From the NCBI GenBank assembly GCA_002310155.1, contig DBYF01000072.1:5264-13920 (forward strand): 8,657 nt of DNA, read 5' to 3'. A program made the position numbers and the translations under genes. How positions within the stretch are numbered: the first letter of the stretch is position 1; each line of letters begins with the position of its first letter. A model generated the notes under the pieces. It saw nothing but the letters and a program-made list of their open reading frames with translations. It searched no databases and had not been told where the DNA came from. This DNA comes from Mageeibacillus sp. UBA1193 (lineage in GTDB: Bacteria > Bacillota > Clostridia > Saccharofermentanales > Saccharofermentanaceae). Shown here piece by piece: positions 1 to 5,195 of this stretch.

Positions 1-120
1 CACTATGACACGCCGCTGACCGTGGAACATGAAAAGGAAGCACTTCTTGCTGCAGGATTTAAATCGGTGGAAGTACTGAAAAACTGGGACGCGACGTACA
101 CGCTTAAAGCGGAAAGGTAA
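1..120 (+). CDS. Class I SAM-dependent methyltransferase, C-terminal fragment
   Basis: Only the last 39 residues and the TAA stop (118-120) are present, and the gene begins before the window. The visible tail starts HYDTPLTVEHEKEALLAAGF and then carries VEVLKNWDATYTLKAER. A pattern of 'PLT.E.E...L..AGF..V.....W..T..L.A' is typical of the end of small class I Rossmann-fold methyltransferases. In these proteins the last strands follow an 'AGF' turn and the final strand ends in 'L.A.K/R'. The substrate cannot be told from this piece. The next gene starts 4 bases after this stop and its ribosome binding site lies in the last codons here, so the two are probably co-transcribed. Confidence 0.72.
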   Translation, partial: HYDTPLTVEHEKEALLAAGFKSVEVLKNWDATYTLKAER

Positions 121-124
121 AGAT

Positions 125-574
125 ATGACACATAAGGAATTAGCATTAGATTATTTCGGAAGACAGTTTCACTGTTCGCAGGCGGTGCTGGCGGCATTTG
201 CACCGGAGTGCGGACTTACGGAAGAGCAGGCGCTGAAGCTTGGCGCGTGCTTCGGAGGCGGCATGAGAAAGGGTGAAGTCTGCGGTGCCTGCACGGGCGC
301 GCTGATGGTGCTCGGCTCACTTTACGGTCAGTTTGATGAGACCGATCTGGAGAGCAGACTCCGTGCCAACGATGTCAACGTTAAGATGATGGAGCGTTTC
401 GCGAAGGTATGTGGATCTTATATCTGCAACGACCTTCTGAAGTGCGACATTTCCACACCGGAAGGCGTGGCATATGCCAGAGAGCAGAAGCTCTTCACGG
501 AGTTCTGTCCTACCATGGTGGCTAACGCTGTCGATATTTTGGAAGAGATCATTTCAGAGGTGGAAAATGGATAA
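125..574 (+). CDS. C_GCAxxG_C_C family redox-type protein
   Basis: This 149-residue cytoplasmic protein resembles the C_GCAxxG_C_C family, a group of small cysteine-rich proteins common in anaerobes. The family is thought to be redox-active or metal-binding, but its exact role is unknown. Visible signs are the N-terminal HCSQAV (Cys17), the Gly/Cys-rich stretch GACFGGGMRKGEVCGACTGA (Cys42, Cys53, Cys56), then Cys96, Cys101, Cys107 and Cys128 in FCPTMV near the C-terminal helix. The 'CGAxTGAL' turn and the late 'C...L' and 'FC' positions are where the family's conserved cysteines fall. There is no signal peptide or membrane segment. The ATG at 125 has AAAGG (113-117) seven bases upstream. The 3' end overlaps the acetyltransferase start by 8 bases, which suggests translational coupling. 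Family assignment is fairly firm, and the function is open. Confidence 0.85.
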   Translation: MTHKELALDYFGRQFHCSQAVLAAFAPECGLTEEQALKLGACFGGGMRKGEVCGACTGALMVLGSLYGQFDETDLESRLRANDVNVKMMERFAKVCGSYICNDLLKCDISTPEGVAYAREQKLFTEFCPTMVANAVDILEEIISEVENG

Positions 575-1085
575 TATAGTGATTCGTGATGTAATGGTCG
601 AAGATGCCAAAAGACTTTCGGAGATATATTCCTACTATGTAGAAAACACGGCAGTATCTTTCGAATATGATGCGCCGACGGAAGATGAGTTCAGAGCCAG
701 GATCGAGAAGACGACAGTCAAGTTCCCGTACCTGGTTTGCGAGATCGACGGCAAGGTCGTCGGTTATGCGTATGCCGGTGAATACAGCGCCAGAACTGCT
801 TATTCCTGGACGGCGACCACGTCGATCTACCTGGACAAGGATTATAGAAGAATGGGTATCGGAAGAAAGCTCTACGATGAGATCGAAAAGCGACTCAAGG
901 AGATGGGGATCATCAACATACTTGCGGGCGTGGCTTACTGCGAAGATGAGGATGAATACCTGACGCACGACAGCTGCGAGTTCCATAAGAAGATGGGCTA
1001 TGTTGAGGTCGCGCACATGATGAAAGTCGGAAAGAAATTCGACAGATGGTATGACCTCAAGTGGCATCAGAAAGTGATCGGATAA
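567..1085 (+). CDS. GNAT N-acetyltransferase, phosphinothricin/YncA (MnaT)-like
   Basis: This 172-residue cytoplasmic acetyltransferase would transfer acetyl from acetyl-CoA to an amine of a small molecule. The start at 567 is chosen because GAGGTG (557-562) lies just upstream and the protein opens with the family-like MDNIVIRDVMVEDA. An upstream in-frame ATG at 474 would lie inside the preceding gene in another frame. Signs are an N-terminal 'I..IY..YVENTAVSFEYD' segment, the acetyl-CoA loop R94-R-M-G-I-G99 (R/Q-x-x-G-x-G), and the end FHKKMGY...KVGKKFDRWYDLKW. This last part matches the 'FH.K.GF...G.KF.RW.D' tail of the phosphinothricin acetyltransferase branch. Members of that branch act on amino-acid analogues such as methionine sulfoximine or sulfone, so the name does not imply herbicide resistance. 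The true substrate is not known. Confidence 0.9.
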   Translation: MDNIVIRDVMVEDAKRLSEIYSYYVENTAVSFEYDAPTEDEFRARIEKTTVKFPYLVCEIDGKVVGYAYAGEYSARTAYSWTATTSIYLDKDYRRMGIGRKLYDEIEKRLKEMGIINILAGVAYCEDEDEYLTHDSCEFHKKMGYVEVAHMMKVGKKFDRWYDLKWHQKVIG

Positions 1086-1095
1086 ATACCGTGAT

Positions 1096-1124
1096 TTGAG
1101 AAATCCTCCTTTTTTCGGTACTAT
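1096..1124 (+). promoter_or_regulatory. Putative sigma-A promoter for the flavodoxin/ferredoxin gene
   Basis: TTGAGA (1096-1101) and TACTAT (1119-1124) are separated by exactly 17 bases. Both hexamers match the sigma-A consensus at four or more of six positions. This lies in the only sizeable gap (78 bases) in the first half of the + strand run. It suggests that a transcription unit starts here, although read-through from upstream is also possible because I see no terminator in the gap. Confidence 0.55.
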
Positions 1125-1163
1125 GTACAGGGGGAAAAAGGAAATGGAGAAGGAGCTCAGAAA

Positions 1164-1928
1164 ATGGTAGGAGTTTATTTCAGCGGGACGGGCAATTCCA
1201 GGCATTCCCTGGAGGTGTTCTGCAAAGAGATCGATACGAACACAAAAGTAATTTCCATCGAGGAAGAAGGCGTCATTGACGCGATCAAAGGAAACGACAC
1301 GGTCGTGATCTCATATCCGGTGCAGTACAGTACGGTACCGATCTTCCTTCGGGATTTTGTATCAGATAACAGCACGCTTTGGAACGGGAAGAAAGTTTTC
1401 GTCATTGCGACCATGGGCATGTTCAGCGGTGACGGCGCAGGCATGCTCGGGCGTCTTCTGAAAAAGCACGGCGCGACGGTCATCGGCGGTCTTCACGTAA
1501 AGATGCCGGATAATATCTCGGATGTAAAGCTTCTGAAGCATCCGCTGGATGTCTATAAGGAGATCGTTAGAAAGGCGGATGTAAAAGTCATCAAGTCCGC
1601 GCAGAGCTTCAAGGCCGGAAAACCGAAGAAGGAAGGACTGAATGTGATCTACCGTCTTGCGGGATTCTTCGGACAGAGACTTTACTTCGGACATATGACG
1701 AAGAAGTATTCGGACAAACTAAAGATAGATGCTGGTCAATGTATCGGATGCGGCAAATGCGAGACGCTCTGCCCGACACATAACATTACCATGAAAGATG
1801 GAAAAGCTACTGCCGGCAACCACTGCACGATGTGCTACCGCTGCGTCAACAATTGCCCGAAGAAGGCGATCACGCTTCTCGGAAAAGCAGTCGGCGAGCA
1901 GTGCAGGATCGAGAAGTTTGTGGAGTAA
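1164..1928 (+). CDS. EFR1-type protein: flavodoxin domain fused to two [4Fe-4S] clusters
   Basis: This 254-residue cytoplasmic electron-transfer protein has an FMN-binding flavodoxin fold followed by a bacterial-type ferredoxin module. The flavodoxin phosphate-binding loop is FSGTGNS (residues 6-12), with core strands such as DTVVISYPV (45-53) and KVFVIATMGMFSG (77-89). The C-terminal module carries two cluster motifs, C193-IGC-GKC-ETLCP (Cys193, 196, 199, 203) and C221-TMC-YRC-VNNCP (Cys221, 224, 227, 231). All eight ligand cysteines are present. Such proteins probably pass low-potential electrons between clusters and flavin, but no specific partner is known. The ATG at 1164 has AAGGAG (1150-1155) eight bases upstream. 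The next gene follows after 4 bases and uses the end of this gene as its ribosome binding site. Confidence 0.92.
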   Translation: MVGVYFSGTGNSRHSLEVFCKEIDTNTKVISIEEEGVIDAIKGNDTVVISYPVQYSTVPIFLRDFVSDNSTLWNGKKVFVIATMGMFSGDGAGMLGRLLKKHGATVIGGLHVKMPDNISDVKLLKHPLDVYKEIVRKADVKVIKSAQSFKAGKPKKEGLNVIYRLAGFFGQRLYFGHMTKKYSDKLKIDAGQCIGCGKCETLCPTHNITMKDGKATAGNHCTMCYRCVNNCPKKAITLLGKAVGEQCRIEKFVE

Positions 1929-1932
1929 TTAC

Positions 1933-2442
1933 ATGGATTTTGTAAGAGAGATCTTTCCCGGAGTAAAGGTATATCAGCTCAGTTCACGTGTGGATAATCG
2001 AGGTTCCATGACACGCATTACCGATGCCGTTACGGATGAATTCGGGATCAAAGAAACACGCATCTATTCCATGCCGAAGAAGGGCACATTCTTCGGTATC
2101 CATTACCGCGAGGAAAGTTATCCGATGATGAAGTTTGTCTCCGTGATCCGGGGACGCGGGATGGATTATGTGATCGACCTCCGGAAAGATTCGAAGACAT
2201 ATCTTTCCTGGGAATCTCTCGAGCTTTCGGAAGAAAACCATCTGGCCGTGTTGATCCCCGCGGGATTCGGCCACGCCTTCATTTCGCTTACTGACGATAC
2301 GGTCCACACGTATTCGATCGACCGGAGCGGGAAGGACGGAAGGTCTCTCCATCTGAATTATAAGGATGAGAAGATAGGATTAACGCTTCCTGTTGAGGTC
2401 TCGGAGATCGCCGACTACGACCGGGAAGCGCCATTTCTGTAA
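1933..2442 (+). CDS. RmlC-like cupin: dTDP-4-dehydrorhamnose 3,5-epimerase family protein
   Basis: This 169-residue cytoplasmic cupin resembles RmlC, which epimerises C3 and C5 of dTDP-4-keto-6-deoxyglucose in dTDP-L-rhamnose synthesis. Family landmarks in order are GIHYRE (His57), the strand MMKFVSVIRGRGMDYVIDLR (Lys67, Asp82), LELSEENHLAVLIPAGFGHAF (His114), HTYSID (Tyr127) and the ending ISEIADYDREAPFL-like motif near 158-169. His57, Lys67 and Tyr127 have the same spacing as His62, Lys72 and Tyr132 of the M. tuberculosis enzyme as I recall it, so catalysis looks possible. The protein is slightly short for the family (about 180-200 residues). No rmlA, rmlB or rmlD lies nearby, so its sugar substrate is uncertain. 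Start ATG 1933 is preceded by GGAG (1922-1925) inside the previous gene. Confidence 0.85.
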   Translation: MDFVREIFPGVKVYQLSSRVDNRGSMTRITDAVTDEFGIKETRIYSMPKKGTFFGIHYREESYPMMKFVSVIRGRGMDYVIDLRKDSKTYLSWESLELSEENHLAVLIPAGFGHAFISLTDDTVHTYSIDRSGKDGRSLHLNYKDEKIGLTLPVEVSEIADYDREAPFL

Positions 2443-2464
2443 AGTTATTACATGGAGGTATCCA

Positions 2465-2896
2465 ATGCTTTTTGATGATTTAAAGCTCGGTATGGCGGTT
2501 GAGACTGAACCGGTCCGTATCGAAAAAGAGAAGATGGTCGCATTCGCGAAAGAATACGACGATATACCGCTTCACACAGATGACGCATACGCGAAGAACA
2601 CTCCTTTCGGGCAGATCATCGCGCCGGGCGTGATGTCCTTTATGTCTGTATGGAATAACTATCTGAAGGTCGACTTCTTCGGAGACGACCTTATTGCCGG
2701 AAAATCCACGAAGCTTGAGTGGATGAAGCCGGTGTTTGCCGGTGATGTCTTATTCGGCAAAGCAACGATCACGAATCTGGTGAAGAGAAGTGAGAGAAAC
2801 GGCCTTGCTGAGGTCACGATCGATATCTCTAACCAGAATGGTGATCTGGTAATGACTAATATCACAGAAGCCGTAGTAAAGTGCAGAAAGATCTGA
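2465..2896 (+). CDS. MaoC-like (R)-specific enoyl-CoA hydratase/dehydratase
   Basis: This 143-residue single hot-dog-fold protein belongs to the MaoC-like dehydratase group. Enzymes of this group add water to, or remove it from, acyl-CoA thioesters. The hydratase-2 signature is visible as YDDIPLHTDDAYA (residues 31-43). Asp32 and His37 are placed as the catalytic pair of the D-x-N-P-x-H motif, with Ile34 in place of the usual Asn. This is followed by FGQIIAPGVMSF, the usual 'fg..iaPG' element. The length fits one hot-dog unit. ATG 2465 has GGAGG (2454-2458) six bases upstream, and the gene begins 22 bases after the RmlC-like gene. The acyl substrate is unknown, since no thiolase, acyl-CoA dehydrogenase or PHA gene lies in view. 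Confidence 0.88.
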   Translation: MLFDDLKLGMAVETEPVRIEKEKMVAFAKEYDDIPLHTDDAYAKNTPFGQIIAPGVMSFMSVWNNYLKVDFFGDDLIAGKSTKLEWMKPVFAGDVLFGKATITNLVKRSERNGLAEVTIDISNQNGDLVMTNITEAVVKCRKI

Positions 2897-2900
2897 TGAT

Positions 2901-3476
2901 ATGACCACGGTTTACTTCGTAAGGCACTGCAAGTCCAATAGTAAGAACCACGACGATCTCTCCCGTGAACTGACGGAACAGGGCCTGAAGGACCGTGAAC
3001 TGGTCACACGTTTCTTCGCCGACAAGGAGATTGGCGCTGTTCTGTCGAGCCCGTATAAGAGATCGATCGACACGGTTAAGCCGGTCGCCGATGAAAGAGG
3101 TCTTACGATCCGTACTTTTATGGATCTTCGCGAGCGGGAGACCGGGCAGGGCTGGATCGAGGATTTTCTCGGCTATGTAAAAGCACAGTGGACGGATATG
3201 ACCTATAAGCTTTCCGGAGGTGAGAGCCTTCTCGATGTTCAGAAGAGAAACATCGCTGTTCTTAACGAGATCGTCCGCGATTATAAGGGACAAAATATCG
3301 TCATCGGAAGCCACGGGACTGCGCTGAGCGCGATCGTGAACTACTACGATCCTTCCTTCGGATACGATGAATTCTATGAGATTATAGACATAATGCCATG
3401 GATCGTGGCTTTTGAGTTCGACGAAAACGGGAATTTCACAGGCCTTCGCACGTTCATTCCAGGTCAGGATTGCTGA
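2901..3476 (+). CDS. Histidine phosphatase (phosphoglycerate mutase-like) family protein
   Basis: This 191-residue cytoplasmic protein of the histidine phosphatase superfamily removes or moves phosphate through a phosphohistidine intermediate. The phosphate pocket is visible as FVRHCKSN (Arg8, His9 nucleophile), SSPYKRSIDTVKP (Arg54, then Thr58), LRERETG (Glu78 or Glu80 as likely acid) and IGSHGTAL (His138). The first motif reads RHC rather than the common RHG or RHA, and the other pocket residues are kept. The 'SSPYKRSIDT' and 'SHGT' forms fit the broad-specificity phosphatase branch better than true glycolytic mutases, and 191 residues is short for a mutase. The start at 2901 lies 4 bases after the previous stop with only a weak AGAAAG upstream, so translation is probably coupled. 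The substrate is unknown. Confidence 0.88.
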   Translation: MTTVYFVRHCKSNSKNHDDLSRELTEQGLKDRELVTRFFADKEIGAVLSSPYKRSIDTVKPVADERGLTIRTFMDLRERETGQGWIEDFLGYVKAQWTDMTYKLSGGESLLDVQKRNIAVLNEIVRDYKGQNIVIGSHGTALSAIVNYYDPSFGYDEFYEIIDIMPWIVAFEFDENGNFTGLRTFIPGQDC

Positions 3477-3482
3477 TATAAT
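3474..3482 (+). promoter_or_regulatory. Putative extended -10 promoter before the HAD phosphatase gene
   Basis: TGA immediately followed by TATAAT (3477-3482) forms a perfect extended -10 element, TGnTATAAT. It sits at the stop codon of the histidine phosphatase gene. The best -35 candidate, TTCATT (3453-3458), is poor, as is usual for extended -10 promoters. A start near 3489 would give a short leader that still contains the AAAGGAG ribosome binding site. This would be an internal promoter of the run. Confidence 0.45.
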
Positions 3483-3500
3483 ATAGCGGACATTGACCGA

Positions 3501-3507
3501 AAAGGAG
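3501..3507 (+). promoter_or_regulatory. Ribosome binding site that fixes the GTG start of the HAD gene
   Basis: AAAGGAG lies nine bases before GTG at 3517. The only other nearby in-frame start, TTG at 3493, would place this site inside the coding sequence and has no comparable site of its own. GTG 3517 also gives the short N-terminus expected before the HAD motif I strand. Confidence 0.75.
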
Positions 3508-3516
3508 TGCACCCCG

Positions 3517-4176
3517 GTGAGCATCAAGGTAGTTATTTTCGATTTTGACGGAACACTTGCAGATACCAGAAAGACGATCGTTCTTGCTAAGCAGGAGACG
3601 ATGCGCTTTGCCGGACTTGAAGTAAAAGATGAGGAGACCTGCGCTTCTACGATCGGTTATTCGGCACGCGCAGGCTTTAAGAAGCTTTATCCCGATATCA
3701 CTGAAGACCTTTTGGATGTTCTCGTTCCGAAGTATAGAAGTACCTTTGACGCGCTGATCCAGGATATGCCGCCGGAACTGTTCCCGGGCACCCGAAAGGT
3801 CCTTTCAGACCTGAAAGAGAAGGGTTACGTCCGCACGATCGCGACAGCCCGTAACAAGAAGTCCCTTTACGAATTCCTCGACGGATGGGGAATGACCTCC
3901 GAGTTTTCCTATATTCTTACAGGCGACGATGCCCTGCCGCTGAAGCCGAATCCGGACGCGGTCATCAAGACCCTGAAGGATCTGTCTTTTGCGCCCGAGG
4001 AGGCGCTGGTCGTCGGCGATATGCCGCTGGATGTGCTGATGGGTAAGAATGCGGGTGCTTTTGTATGCGGAGTTACTTACGGCAACGCGAAGAGAGAAGA
4101 CCTTCTGGAGGCGGGCGCGGATTACGTCATCGACAGTATCAGCGAGCTTCCGGGCGTGATAGAGAAGATCGGGTAA
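3517..4176 (+). CDS. HAD-superfamily hydrolase, phosphoglycolate phosphatase (Gph)-like
   Basis: This 219-residue cytoplasmic phosphatase has the HAD fold and a helical cap between motifs I and II. Motif I is FDFDGTLADT with nucleophile Asp9 and acid/base Asp11. Motif II is Thr110 in TIATAR, motif III is Lys143 in LKPNPDAV, and motif IV is GDMPLD (Asp168, Asp172) followed by 'MGKNAG'. All catalytic positions are kept. The arrangement and length fit the Gph/PgmB-like subgroup that acts on small sugar phosphates, phosphoglycolate or pyrophosphate. Exact specificity cannot be read from the sequence. The protein starts at GTG. It lies 40 bases after the histidine phosphatase gene and 6 bases before the transporter gene, with which it is probably co-transcribed. 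Confidence 0.92.
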   Translation: MSIKVVIFDFDGTLADTRKTIVLAKQETMRFAGLEVKDEETCASTIGYSARAGFKKLYPDITEDLLDVLVPKYRSTFDALIQDMPPELFPGTRKVLSDLKEKGYVRTIATARNKKSLYEFLDGWGMTSEFSYILTGDDALPLKPNPDAVIKTLKDLSFAPEEALVVGDMPLDVLMGKNAGAFVCGVTYGNAKREDLLEAGADYVIDSISELPGVIEKIG

Positions 4177-4182
4177 CAGAGT

Positions 4183-5124
4183 ATGGTAGCTTTCAAAGTC
4201 GCGTTACTGAGTGTATTTGTTGCCCTGATGTACATGTTTCCGGGCTATCTTCTGGGCAAGTCGAAGAAGGCGGTCGCGGACCATCTTTCGACGATGTCCG
4301 CGGTCCTGATCTATGTATGCTCGCCATGCATGGTCGTCTCGTCCTTCCTCTCCATGGAGTATATAAGAGAAGATTTCATCAACATGGGGTACTATTTCCT
4401 CGTGTCCCTGGCGGTCGAGGTGGCCGTTCTTCTGTCGCTGTATGCGATCTTCAGAAAGAAGTTTTCGATCAACAAATACAGGATGCTGGCGATCGGCACT
4501 GTGCTCGGCAACTGCGGTTTCTTTGGTATGCCTCTTATAAAAGCACTCCTCCCGGATCATCCGGAGGTGGCCTGCTATTCCTCGATCCACGTGATTACAA
4601 TGAATATCCTGGTCTTCACGGCGGCAGTATACTGCCTGACGCAGAATAAGAAGTACATTTCCATCAAGTCCGCGATCGTAAACCCCGCGGTGATCTCTCT
4701 TCTCGTGGCGATCCCGCTGTATCTCGTGAGCGCAAGCGACTATATCCCGGATACCTGCCTGAACGCGATCGATCTGGTAGGTAAGATGACGACTCCGGTC
4801 TGCATGCTAATCCTGGGCATCCGTCTCTCGACGATCCGCTTCAAGGAACTGCTTTCCGAGCCTTTCGTCTATTTCGTCTGCATCGGCAAGCTCCTGGTGT
4901 TCCCGCTGGTCTCTTTTGCGGCGGCGTTCTTCCTGCCTCTGCCGTATGCGTTTAAGGCGAGTCTCTTTATCCTCGGCGCGACGCCCTGCGCCTCCGTTAT
5001 CCTGAATATGGCGGAGATCCACGGGAAAGAGCAGAAGCTGAGCGCGAACTGCATCCTTTTGAGTACGCTGCTGTGTATCTTTACGATCCCGGTGCTCTCC
5101 ATGATGCTCACATTCCTGAAGTAA
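4183..5124 (+). CDS. AEC-family (auxin efflux carrier-like) membrane transporter
   Basis: This 313-residue inner-membrane protein belongs to the AEC family of the BART superfamily, whose bacterial members carry organic acids such as malate or malonate. About ten hydrophobic segments are visible, the first at residues 5-25 and the last at about 288-312. Polar family motifs interrupt them: GNCGFFGMPL (about 110-119), TTPVCMLILGIRLS (about 205-218) and ATPCASVILNMAE (about 267-279). The last is followed by the usual pre-final-helix stretch ending 'STLLCIFTIPVL'. The internal repeat expected for AEC proteins, two five-helix halves, is consistent with the spacing. Six bases separate it from the HAD gene, and its own ribosome binding site is weak, so coupling is likely. 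The substrate is unknown. It is the last gene of the + strand run. Confidence 0.9.
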   Translation: MVAFKVALLSVFVALMYMFPGYLLGKSKKAVADHLSTMSAVLIYVCSPCMVVSSFLSMEYIREDFINMGYYFLVSLAVEVAVLLSLYAIFRKKFSINKYRMLAIGTVLGNCGFFGMPLIKALLPDHPEVACYSSIHVITMNILVFTAAVYCLTQNKKYISIKSAIVNPAVISLLVAIPLYLVSASDYIPDTCLNAIDLVGKMTTPVCMLILGIRLSTIRFKELLSEPFVYFVCIGKLLVFPLVSFAAAFFLPLPYAFKASLFILGATPCASVILNMAEIHGKEQKLSANCILLSTLLCIFTIPVLSMMLTFLK

Positions 5125-5136
5125 CAGTGTTAAAAA

Positions 5137-5168
5137 AGACCGATGCCCCTTTTACAGGACATCGGTCT
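5137..5168 (-). terminator. Bidirectional rho-independent terminator between convergent genes
   Basis: AGACCGATG (5137-5145) pairs perfectly with CATCGGTCT (5160-5168), and two further G-C pairs are possible beyond a mismatch. Read on the minus strand, the stem is followed by six U residues (5137-5132), which makes a strong terminator for the coiled-coil gene. Read on the + strand it is followed by the U-rich GTTCTTACTTGT, a weaker tail that should still end the transporter transcript. It sits 13 bases after the transporter stop and about 28 bases beyond the coiled-coil gene stop. Confidence 0.85.
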
Positions 5169-5195
5169 GTTCTTACTTGTCTTGAAAGGTAAGGA

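Noticed and set aside
549..1205. 218-codon open frame on the minus strand across the acetyltransferase gene
   Set aside because: It runs antisense to a well-identified GNAT gene and shows no domain or ribosome binding site of its own.
3493..3516. TTG start eight codons upstream for the HAD gene
   Set aside because: AAAGGAG at 3501-3507 would then lie inside the coding region; it is correctly placed for GTG 3517.
1..5124. The + strand run as a novel dedicated pathway or defence system
   Set aside because: Each gene belongs to a common housekeeping family, there are several internal promoters, and there is no nuclease, toxin, transposase or shared substrate that would bind them into one system.
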